Part shown: positions 27,336 through 35,335 of the stretch, piece by piece
How positions within the stretch are numbered: the stretch's first letter is position 1
Layout of the letters: each line of letters starts with the position of its first letter
Assembly (NCBI RefSeq): GCF_003991195.1
Contig: NZ_RCWL01000006.1
Coordinates: 181,118 to 245,117 of the forward strand
DNA from: Gynurincola endophyticus
GTDB lineage: Bacteria > Bacteroidota > Bacteroidia > Chitinophagales > Chitinophagaceae
Reading direction: 5' to 3'
DNA length: 64,000 bases
Made by a program: the position numbers and the translations under genes
Notes under the pieces: generated by a model
What the model was told of the DNA's origin: nothing
The model's database searches: none
Seen by the model: only the letters and a program-made list of their open reading frames with translations

Positions 27336-27986
27336 TTACTCCACCAACAGTTTCTCACAAACAATCTTCGACAACATTTCATCACTATGGCCGGTATAAC
27401 TCACCCGCATCGACTGGTCGAACGACTCTACCGATACCACTTTTATTTTAGTACCTAACTGAAGGTTTCTTGCATTCAGGAATCTTAAAAACTCGTCGCT
27501 TGAGTTAATTACTGCACAGAGTTTGACCGTTTCACCGGCGGTTACTTCTAACAAAGACCGGTATTGTTTCCATACCAGGTTACCGTTTTTATCAGGAATC
27601 GGTGAGCCGTGCGGATCTACCGTAGGATGCCCCAGCATCGAATCCATCCGGTCGAAAAACTCCGGTGAAGCAATATGCTCAATCTGCTCGGCAATTTCAT
27701 GTACTTTATCCCAGGTAAAACCCATAATGTCTACCAGAAACATCTCGGTTAAACGGTGTTTGCGTACAATTAAGCCCGCTTCTTTTTTACCCCTGGCAGT
27801 GAGTTTTAACGGTTTATAGGCTTCATATACCACCAGTTTTTTTTCACGCAGTTTTTTCATCATGCTGTTGACCGTAGGCATTTTAATGCCCAGGTGCTGC
27901 GATAACTCGTTCACACCCACTTCGCCGGAACCCTGCGAAAGCAGAAATAACGACTTGAGATAATTTTCTTCAGTATAGGAAACCAT
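27336..27986 (-). CDS. DtxR/MntR-family metal-dependent regulator
   Basis: The 216-residue protein has an N-terminal winged helix (YTEENYLKSLFLLSQ; VNELSQHLGIKMPTVNSMM), a dimerisation and metal-binding domain with KHRLTEMFLV and VHEIAEQIEHI that supplies the conserved His/Glu ligands, and a C-terminal FeoA/SH3-like domain. Such proteins repress metal uptake genes when Fe or Mn is bound; the metal cannot be told here. A -7 element on this strand (TACTTTTG, 28010-28003) puts transcription start near 27996, so initiation at 27992 or 27986 is favoured over the longer frame at 28001. It is divergent from a TonB receptor with a dyad over the receptor promoter. Confidence 0.9.
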   Translation of the reverse strand: MVSYTEENYLKSLFLLSQGSGEVGVNELSQHLGIKMPTVNSMMKKLREKKLVVYEAYKPLKLTARGKKEAGLIVRKHRLTEMFLVDIMGFTWDKVHEIAEQIEHIASPEFFDRMDSMLGHPTVDPHGSPIPDKNGNLVWKQYRSLLEVTAGETVKLCAVINSSDEFLRFLNARNLQLGTKIKVVSVESFDQSMRVSYTGHSDEMLSKIVCEKLLVE

Positions 27987-28002
27987 AGCCATATTCTTCA
28001 CT

Positions 28003-28010
28003 CAAAAGTA
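28003..28010 (-). promoter_or_regulatory. -7 element for the DtxR-family gene
   Basis: TACTTTTG on the minus strand matches TAnnTTTG exactly. Its position rules out translation from 28001 and supports the start at 27992 or 27986. Confidence 0.5.
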
Positions 28011-28041
28011 CAGGATAGAAAAAAAATACCCGAATTTATTT

Positions 28042-28061
28042 GTTAGATGAATCTAACTTTG
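28042..28061 (+). promoter_or_regulatory. Dyad operator overlapping the TonB receptor -7 element
   Basis: GTTAGAT-GA-ATCTAAC (28042-28057) is a perfect 7+7 dyad with a 2-base spacer. Its right arm overlaps an exact -7 element TAACTTTG (28054-28061), 31 bases before the receptor start. A bound repressor here would block the receptor promoter. The TTAGnnnnnCTAA-like arms fit DtxR-type boxes, and the adjacent divergent gene encodes a DtxR-family protein. Confidence 0.65.
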
Positions 28062-28091
28062 TAGTTTTGTTGTGAAGAAAATAAAGTTAAT

Positions 28092-30074
28092 ATGGATAAA
28101 ATATTGTTACTCATCGGATTTGTATTTTTAGCACAGGATGTATTTTCGCAAGACAAAGAAAAACAAGACACTTTACAGGAAGTGGTAGTGACCGGCAACA
28201 TGCGAACCGTTTTTAAATCGGCTTCGATTGTTCCCATTGAATTATATAAACCGGCTTTTTTCAGTAAAAACCCGACCATGAGTTTTTTTGAATCGGTTGA
28301 GTTAATCAACGGGGTACAGCCGCAGATTAATTGTAATGTTTGTAATACCGGCGACATTCATATTAATGGTATGGAAGGCCCGTATACACTGATTTTAATT
28401 GACGGAATGCCGATTGTGAGCGGCCTCAGTACGGTGTACGGCTTATCGGGTATTCCCAATAGCCTCGTAGAAAGGGTAGAACTGGTAAAAGGCCCTGCCG
28501 CCGCTTTATACGGTTCTGAAGCCATGGGCGGTATCATTAATATCATTACCAGATCACCCAACAACTCACCCCGTTTTTCTGTAGATCTGATGGGCACCGA
28601 CTGGGGTGAAAGCCAGGCCGATGTTTCCACCGCTTTTAAAGCTGGTAAATGGAATTCTTTACTGGGCATCAATCACTATAATTTTCAGCAACGCATCGAC
28701 AGAAACAACGACGGCTTTACCGATATGGCACTGCAAAAAAGAATCGCATTGTTTAATAAATGGACGCTCGAACGTAAAAGTGGTAAAGAATTATCCCTCG
28801 CCGGCAGGTATGTGTGGGAGGAGCGCTGGGGCGGACAAACCAACTGGGGTAAACAATTTCTCGGAACAGACAGTGTATATGGTGAATACATCGAAACCAA
28901 CCGCTGGGAGGTATTGGGGCAGTATCAGTTAGCTACCAAAGAGGATATTCGCGTGCAATGGTCGCTGAACGGGCACCGCCAGCGCTCCATGTACGGAAAC
29001 ACCTCTTTTGATGCCGACCAGACCGTAGCGTTTGTACAGGCTTTATGGAACAAACAATGGCGCGAGCACCAGAGCTTATTGGTAGGAGCTACTTACCGGT
29101 ATACCTATTACGATGACAATACACCGGCAACGGAAGGCTATGTAGCTGCAAAGCATACCCGTTTACCGGGCGTGTTTGTACAGAACGAATCAGAGTGGGG
29201 TAAACATGCGTTGTTGCTGGGGTACCGGTTAGACCATCATTCGGCACACGGCTGGGTATCATCACCCAGGGTAGGCTGGAAGTATAAGATTAATCCGGTG
29301 CAGCAGATCCGGTTAAGTGCGGGTACAGGCTACCGGGTGGTGAGTATCTTTACCGAAGACCATGCGGCTTTGAGTGGTGCGCGCGAAGTGGTGATTAAAG
29401 AAGCGTTGAAACCCGAGCAGTCGTATAACTTTTTAGCGCAATACTCGAACAAGTACTATCTGAATAGCTGGATTATTGATGCCGACATCAATGTTTTCTA
29501 CAACTATTTTACGAATAAAATTATTGCAGATCTGGATACGGATCCTCAGTTGATCATTTATGATAACCTGGAAGGATATGCGGTGAATAGAGGTCTCGGC
29601 CTGAATATTACGGCGATACAATCGAACAAATGGCAGTTACAGGCAGGAATTACCTATATGGACGTGTACAGCAAAGAGGGAGGCGAAAAAACAATACAGT
29701 TGTATGCACCCCGTTATACGGGCAATCTGATCGTTAGCAGAACCTTACCACGTTCATGGACAGTTGATTTTACGAACAAATGGAATGGCCCTATGCGATT
29801 ACCGGTGGTACCCAATGATTTCAGGCCGGAATATTCACCGTGGTACGTACTCTCGAATCTGCAGTTGAAAAAAGCCTGGAAATCGTTTGAGATTTACGGC
29901 GGCATTAAAAACATCTTTGATTTTGTACCGAAAAACGGTATTCTGCGTCCTTTTGATCCGTTTGACAAATATGCCGACGAAGACCCGAACGGGTATACGT
30001 TTGATCCTTCGTATAACTATGCGTCGTTACAGGGGCGGAGAGGTTTTTTAGGGGTGAGGTATGTTATTAATTAA
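28092..30074 (+). CDS. TonB-dependent outer-membrane receptor (CirA/BtuB type), metal-linked
   Basis: The 660-residue protein has a signal peptide ending near FSQ20, a TonB-box-like LQEVVVTGN, a plug domain (GDIHINGMEGPYTLILIDGMP, residues about 93-113, then VERVELVKGPAAALYGSEAMGGIINI) and a 22-strand-type barrel ending in YNYASLQGRRGFLGVRYVIN. An unusual N-C-N-V-C-N-T cysteine pair lies in the plug around residue 85-90. It is divergent from a DtxR-family gene and its promoter carries a dyad operator, so it likely imports iron, manganese or a metal chelate and is repressed when metal is plentiful (inference). Confidence 0.92.
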   Translation: MDKILLLIGFVFLAQDVFSQDKEKQDTLQEVVVTGNMRTVFKSASIVPIELYKPAFFSKNPTMSFFESVELINGVQPQINCNVCNTGDIHINGMEGPYTLILIDGMPIVSGLSTVYGLSGIPNSLVERVELVKGPAAALYGSEAMGGIINIITRSPNNSPRFSVDLMGTDWGESQADVSTAFKAGKWNSLLGINHYNFQQRIDRNNDGFTDMALQKRIALFNKWTLERKSGKELSLAGRYVWEERWGGQTNWGKQFLGTDSVYGEYIETNRWEVLGQYQLATKEDIRVQWSLNGHRQRSMYGNTSFDADQTVAFVQALWNKQWREHQSLLVGATYRYTYYDDNTPATEGYVAAKHTRLPGVFVQNESEWGKHALLLGYRLDHHSAHGWVSSPRVGWKYKINPVQQIRLSAGTGYRVVSIFTEDHAALSGAREVVIKEALKPEQSYNFLAQYSNKYYLNSWIIDADINVFYNYFTNKIIADLDTDPQLIIYDNLEGYAVNRGLGLNITAIQSNKWQLQAGITYMDVYSKEGGEKTIQLYAPRYTGNLIVSRTLPRSWTVDFTNKWNGPMRLPVVPNDFRPEYSPWYVLSNLQLKKAWKSFEIYGGIKNIFDFVPKNGILRPFDPFDKYADEDPNGYTFDPSYNYASLQGRRGFLGVRYVIN

Positions 30075-30096
30075 TAGTGAGAATAAAAATGATTTT

Positions 30097-31524
30097 TTAC
30101 AAATTTGGATTTATGGTTGTTTCAGAAATAGGAATAGGAAGATAAAGCATTTGGTTTGGGTCCCATTTATTTTCCCCCTTGCTTTTTAAAGGAACATAAA
30201 TCTTCATAATGCTATCAATTAGGTTAGTTCTTTTTAAGGTGAGCCATCTGTCTCCCATTTCTCCAAACATTTCTATTTGTCGTTCTTTTAAAATTATATG
30301 TAAATCTATGTTTTCGATATCATTATATTTAGAATAATTTATGGAGGAAATTTTATTTAAGTAATACAGACTTAAATCCTTTTGATCATTCATATAGTAA
30401 GCTTCTATTAGATTAAAGTAAACTAATGGTAGTCGTAACAAAACAAATCTTTCTTTTAAAGAATTGACATCGTAAGAGCCAGTAACTTTATATTTGTATG
30501 GTAAATAATACCATTTCGATTCAAAATAAACTGAATCTATAAAATTGATTCGTCTATTGTCATATTCACTCATTTTATTAATTAGAGAGTCTGATAAGGA
30601 AAAGGGTCTGGTAAAAGAAACGAATGGTACTATAGAAGGAACTAGTTTATAATTTAAAAAAGTAGCATTAGCGTTATTATATAGAAAAGTTTGGTTAGAG
30701 AAAGAAGGATTTAAGAGCCATATGTTTTCAGATGATGGTATTTCAAATTTTTTAGAAAAATTAGACTCAAAATTGTATTTTTCTATTAAAGATAAAGAAT
30801 GATAAATTGATTTGTTATAATCCTTTTTTAATAAGTAGAATGCAGATAAATAATAAGATACTACGTCTTTATTGATCCTTTCAGTGTAGCTGAAATTAGT
30901 ACTGCTATTATTTATTTTATTTTTATTTTCATGTATTGATGAAAATACATTGTTTAGTTCATCTATGCAAAAGTTGATAATTATATTAGTATTTGTTCTG
31001 GGTGTTATAAAATTTATATCAATATCTGAGGAGGTAATTAACGGCGCTTCTTGGTAGAGTTGAACTATGTAGAAGTATAAAATACTTCTAATACTCTTTA
31101 TTTCATTTATATATTTTTTATGGCTGTGTTTTTCTTCGTCTAAAACATCATTTAGCATTACATTGCATCTAATAATTATTTTATAAAAAGGAATGAAGAA
31201 GTTTGGTGTTCCGATAGGTTCGTTGGTGTAGTACGAATTATTGTAGGAGTTTCTTAATATGTTGTTGCTTGGGAAAAATACATCTTTAAACTCATCCGAA
31301 AATGCTCCTAGTATCACACTGATGTTAGCATCAGGCGTATTTGACGTCTCATTGTTAAATAAAGTGTATAAATCATTATATATACTAGATATATATGAAT
31401 CTAATAAGTTCTCATCGGAAATTATTTCATTAATAACAATAAATGATTTATTAGTAGGTGCGGAAATTGTTTTTTCACAAGAAGCTACGTAAATTGAAAC
31501 AAGAATTAAAATATATTTTTTCAT
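30097..31524 (-). CDS. SusD/RagB-like surface lipoprotein
   Basis: The 475-residue protein begins with a lipoprotein signal peptide (MKKYILILVSIYVASCEK, acylated Cys16). It has the helical TPR-like N-terminal half typical of SusD and the C-terminal GEMGDRWLTLKRTN motif (G-x-R-W-x-x-L-x-R). SusD proteins sit over the SusC barrel on the cell surface and capture a glycan, peptide or other large nutrient. It starts 3 bases after the SusC stop. The gene is very AT-rich like its neighbour. No glycoside hydrolase is linked; the nearby degradative enzymes are S9-type peptidases, which suggests a peptide substrate (inference). Confidence 0.9.
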   Translation of the reverse strand: MKKYILILVSIYVASCEKTISAPTNKSFIVINEIISDENLLDSYISSIYNDLYTLFNNETSNTPDANISVILGAFSDEFKDVFFPSNNILRNSYNNSYYTNEPIGTPNFFIPFYKIIIRCNVMLNDVLDEEKHSHKKYINEIKSIRSILYFYIVQLYQEAPLITSSDIDINFITPRTNTNIIINFCIDELNNVFSSIHENKNKINNSSTNFSYTERINKDVVSYYLSAFYLLKKDYNKSIYHSLSLIEKYNFESNFSKKFEIPSSENIWLLNPSFSNQTFLYNNANATFLNYKLVPSIVPFVSFTRPFSLSDSLINKMSEYDNRRINFIDSVYFESKWYYLPYKYKVTGSYDVNSLKERFVLLRLPLVYFNLIEAYYMNDQKDLSLYYLNKISSINYSKYNDIENIDLHIILKERQIEMFGEMGDRWLTLKRTNLIDSIMKIYVPLKSKGENKWDPNQMLYLPIPISETTINPNL

Positions 31525-31527
31525 GAT

Positions 31528-34515
31528 TTAGAAATTAATTTGTGTAGTTATGCCTGTGTTTAATAGTATAGGTAATAAATTATTAGAGTTGTTTTCATAA
31601 TTGAGTTCCTTGTTACTAGTAGCTATTAGTAAGTTGTTTATATAGGCCGTAAAGTTGATTCCTTGAATTCCAATTATTTTCTCTAACTTGTATGTTATGG
31701 ATAAGTTGTTTATTCTTAAGAAATTACTATTTAATTTGTTAAGATAACCATTTGGCAAATTAGGAGCACTGGAGATAATGAATTTTTGATAATTGGAATT
31801 ATTGTTTACGTCAAAGTTTTCATATAGAAGAAATCTGTAATTGTTAGTATTGTCTCCTGGTGATGCCTGAGTCACCCCATAGTTTAGAATTTTCCTATCT
31901 ATATTTTTTTCATTTCTGTAAAATAATGTTAGGTTTGCTGAGATTTTTTTCGATTGATAATTGATGATAAAACTTCCATAAAAATTGATTGGGGTTTCAA
32001 TAAGTTCTCTCTTAGCTAGTGTTTTTGAATAGATTATTTTTCCGTCTTTGTCATAATACGAGTACAATCCTGTACCCTGATCTACTCCTGCATATTGGAA
32101 ATATGGGGAAAGAGATTTTGTTTTTCCAATAATTAGTGTATTTGCGTATGAAGATTTTTCAATATCAGGGAAGCTTACAAGTTTGTCTGTTGGGATAGTA
32201 AATATTGATTGTATATTTAAAGTTTTTTCTTTTTTGAAGTTAATTGAATATCCTAAGTTTATTTCTAATGATCTATTTTCGAATACACCTGGGAAATTCC
32301 TGAAAATACTAGTTTGTCCTAAGTATTCCGGTAGTCTATAATTTATTAGTAAATCTTTAGATTTTGTTAGTGAGTAATCTAGGATGAGAGATATTTTTTT
32401 ATATTTTAAGTCGATACCTATATTTGACTTTCTTAAGTCTTCCCATTTGTAGTTTCTTGAATACAAATTTATTTCTTTTATTATTCCATTGTTTGGATAA
32501 TTTTGGGAGCTGGAGTATATGAATCTCTGCATATAGCCGTAATCTGGTATGTTGTCATTCCCAAGTCTACCGTATGTAATTCTAGGTTTTAAATAAAAAT
32601 TTTTATTGTTAAACCAGTTTTCATCTGATAAATTCCAGCCAATTCCAAAACTGTAGAATGACGACCATCTATTTTCTGGAGAGAATCTACTGCTGCCGTC
32701 ATACCTATAGTTAATATTAAAATTGATATTATTTATTCTTGTTAAAAGTCTATTGTATATGGCAAAATATCTATAATAAATTTGATCTTGTGATTTATTG
32801 TATCCTGTATTGTAATAGTTGATGTTAGTTACATACTCTTTTATTGGATTTCCTGTATAAGTTACTAGTATACCTTCATTGTTACTATTATTGTAGTTAA
32901 TACCTGAGATATTAGTTATTTGTATTAAATTAAAAATTTTTATATCTTTTAATGTTATGAAGCTTTCTAGATTATGTTTCCAAGATTCATATTTCTTTAG
33001 ACTATATGATCCAATTACATTTGGGTAAATCAATCTACCAGAAGAATTTATTTGTGTAATATATTTGTCAGTAGAAGTATTGTATGAAAGACCATATATA
33101 AAATCATAATCAATATTTCTATTTATTCTATATTTTATGTTTAAAGAATTTATCATGTCAATATTATTGTATTGAAGAATATCTTCAGATCTATTTAAAG
33201 GATGTTGAATGTTGCTAGCATATAATTGTTTATCTTTATATTTCCATATTACTTCATCTTTGTTCCAAATTTCTATGGGTAGGTTAGGTGGTGCAGTTAC
33301 AGAGAAATTAGTTAAGTCTATTGAATTTTGGTTTGAAAATGTGAAACCAATATTACTTGTATTTGTAATTATGAGATTATTATTGAGTAACTCTTTCTCC
33401 CAATTGTTACTTATGTTAAATTGATTAAAGTAGCTTTTGTCGTCATAAAAATGCTTATTTGGTTTGAAATTGAATGAGAATCTATTTGATGCTCCTTTTG
33501 TATAAGAGGATACAGAAAAACCAATACTATAGTTAAAGACAGAATGTCCCATAACAATTTTTTGCCAGTCGTTATATTCAGTTGAATCGTATAGTGTCAT
33601 GTCATAGAATGCTTGACCACTTATGTTTGTGATTCCACTATTATTTATTGCTGTTTTTCTCATTTGAAGATATTCTTCTGTATTCATCAAATCTAGGCGT
33701 CTTGGTTGCCAACTCAAATTTGAATTTGATATTAGAGTTATTGTATTTGAAAGTGCTTTTTTTGTTTTAATTACAATCGCTCCATTTGCTCCCCTGCTAC
33801 CATATATTGCCACTGCATCAGCGTCTTTAAGTATAGTTATACTTTCTAAATTGTTAAAGTCAATGAAGTCTATGAAGTTTCCTCTTGAGTTTTGATTGGG
33901 AATGGCTGGAATTACTTGATTTCCACCCTGTGGTGTCTTAGCTATAGAATTTGTTTGATATTCTGAAATTACTACTCCATCTATTACGTATATGGGTGGT
34001 GCTGCGAAAAGAAGACTTTGATCACCTTGTATCCTTACTTTAGACGCTTGACCAAGGCCACCCCCGCTAACTTTTATATCTAATCCTGGTGCTAATCCTT
34101 GTAGAGCCGAGAGCGAGTTACTTGTATTAAGTACAGGTACTTTCGTCATATCAATAGTGGAGACGTTTCCAATAGTTGTTCTTCTAGTGGTACTTTCATA
34201 CGAAGTAACCACTGCTGCATCTAAAAAATTATCGTTTGATTTTAAGGTGAATTTGTTCACGTTTCTGGTTACTTTCTCACAAAACATTTGGAAACTCACA
34301 TGTGTAAAACACAATTGCTGGTTGAGGTAGGAGGAATCCAGTGTGGCGGTACCATCGGCATCGGTTTTGCCGATTACTTTTTTGTTGGCTTCTACAGTAG
34401 CTTCGGCAACCGGTTTTCCTTCTCCGTCAACGAGGGTAACCGTTACCTGTGCCTGCGCAGCAACAACAAAAGCCATCAATAGCAGTATTGATGAAATTAT
34501 TTTAGTTAAGCCCAT
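31528..34515 (-). CDS. SusC/RagA-like TonB-linked outer-membrane transporter
   Basis: The 995-residue protein has a signal peptide (ends AAQAQ23), a CarboxypepD-regulatory-like beta-sandwich (about 24-90), the SusC plug (TVPVLNTSNSLSALQGLAPG-like segment; VRIQGDQSLLFAAPPIYVID; DADAVAIYGSRGANGAIVIK) and a long barrel ending ITTQINF. It forms the import channel with the adjoining SusD. Base composition is split: 34381-34440 has 30 G+C of 60, whereas 33181-33240 has 15 of 60 (hand counts), so the N-terminal coding part looks native and the barrel part imported or drifted. No STN domain is visible, so no sigma/anti-sigma coupling is expected. Confidence 0.93.
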   Translation of the reverse strand: MGLTKIISSILLLMAFVVAAQAQVTVTLVDGEGKPVAEATVEANKKVIGKTDADGTATLDSSYLNQQLCFTHVSFQMFCEKVTRNVNKFTLKSNDNFLDAAVVTSYESTTRRTTIGNVSTIDMTKVPVLNTSNSLSALQGLAPGLDIKVSGGGLGQASKVRIQGDQSLLFAAPPIYVIDGVVISEYQTNSIAKTPQGGNQVIPAIPNQNSRGNFIDFIDFNNLESITILKDADAVAIYGSRGANGAIVIKTKKALSNTITLISNSNLSWQPRRLDLMNTEEYLQMRKTAINNSGITNISGQAFYDMTLYDSTEYNDWQKIVMGHSVFNYSIGFSVSSYTKGASNRFSFNFKPNKHFYDDKSYFNQFNISNNWEKELLNNNLIITNTSNIGFTFSNQNSIDLTNFSVTAPPNLPIEIWNKDEVIWKYKDKQLYASNIQHPLNRSEDILQYNNIDMINSLNIKYRINRNIDYDFIYGLSYNTSTDKYITQINSSGRLIYPNVIGSYSLKKYESWKHNLESFITLKDIKIFNLIQITNISGINYNNSNNEGILVTYTGNPIKEYVTNINYYNTGYNKSQDQIYYRYFAIYNRLLTRINNINFNINYRYDGSSRFSPENRWSSFYSFGIGWNLSDENWFNNKNFYLKPRITYGRLGNDNIPDYGYMQRFIYSSSQNYPNNGIIKEINLYSRNYKWEDLRKSNIGIDLKYKKISLILDYSLTKSKDLLINYRLPEYLGQTSIFRNFPGVFENRSLEINLGYSINFKKEKTLNIQSIFTIPTDKLVSFPDIEKSSYANTLIIGKTKSLSPYFQYAGVDQGTGLYSYYDKDGKIIYSKTLAKRELIETPINFYGSFIINYQSKKISANLTLFYRNEKNIDRKILNYGVTQASPGDNTNNYRFLLYENFDVNNNSNYQKFIISSAPNLPNGYLNKLNSNFLRINNLSITYKLEKIIGIQGINFTAYINNLLIATSNKELNYENNSNNLLPILLNTGITTQINF

Positions 34516-35335
34516 TGTTGCAATTAGTTGTTTGTATGTTAATGTTGATAGTTATACAATACCCGGAGTATCCGCAACAGGTATCGTAATGCTGCGCAGC
34601 ATAAAATAAGAGGAAATCAGAATTGGGAATTCGAAATAATACAAAAGTTCATTCAGTGAGTAAAACAAAATAAAAACATCAGAAGAATATGGTACAGTAC
34701 AAGTACGGTTACCTACCCCATCCATAGAAAAAGTATGTACTTAAATTTCTTTAAGCACATACCAACAAATACTAAAAATGGGAAAAAACTACTATCGGCT
34801 CAGCCGAATGCTAAGAAGGTGTGTCTATTATTTTCAGGTTCACAGAACCAAGTAAATCGATTGGCAAGCTAACAGATTAACGCATGAGTTTTGAAATATA
34901 ACCGGAGAACGGGTACGAATGTCGTACAGTCTGCCAGGTTCATTGAATTATTACAGTGCCCACCGGAAGTTAAGTACATAATATACTATCCCCCACTTTT
35001 TCAAGCCGGTTAACATCGCTGTTAACCACGATCTGCACTGTAAGTAATTCAACCGTGTTATGTTCTTACGTATCACATAACAGCTTTCTTTTTGTAAATT
35101 TTCTCGCTTTTTACTTTGAGCAATTTACATCGCGCAGACGTTTTTCACAGAATACCGAATTTAAAAACTATTCGTTAATCTGTGATGAAATCTCGGAGGC
35201 ACTTCATAAGTATTGGATCTGTTGGTTTTTCATATTCATCAAATCTAAATTATGCTTCATATTTTAAAAAGATTCAGTTTGTGTAATAATTTTTTTGTTA
35301 AATGATTATTTGATTAAACAAATTGATTTGAATTA
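34516..35335. other. 820-base intergenic region with two inverted repeats, no gene
   Basis: Two dyads stand out: a 13-base stem with one mismatch, GTATGTACTTAAA (34733-34745) and TTTAAGCACATAC (34750-34762), and GGTTAAC (35008-35014) / GTTAACC (35021-35027). A short open frame at 35055-35267 has no signal, family or context support. The region presumably contains the SusC promoter, but no exact TAnnTTTG in the right orientation was found. Confidence 0.45.

Noticed and set aside
35055..35267. Open frame of 70 codons upstream of the SusC gene
   Set aside because: No family, signal peptide or promoter; composition like the intergenic DNA.
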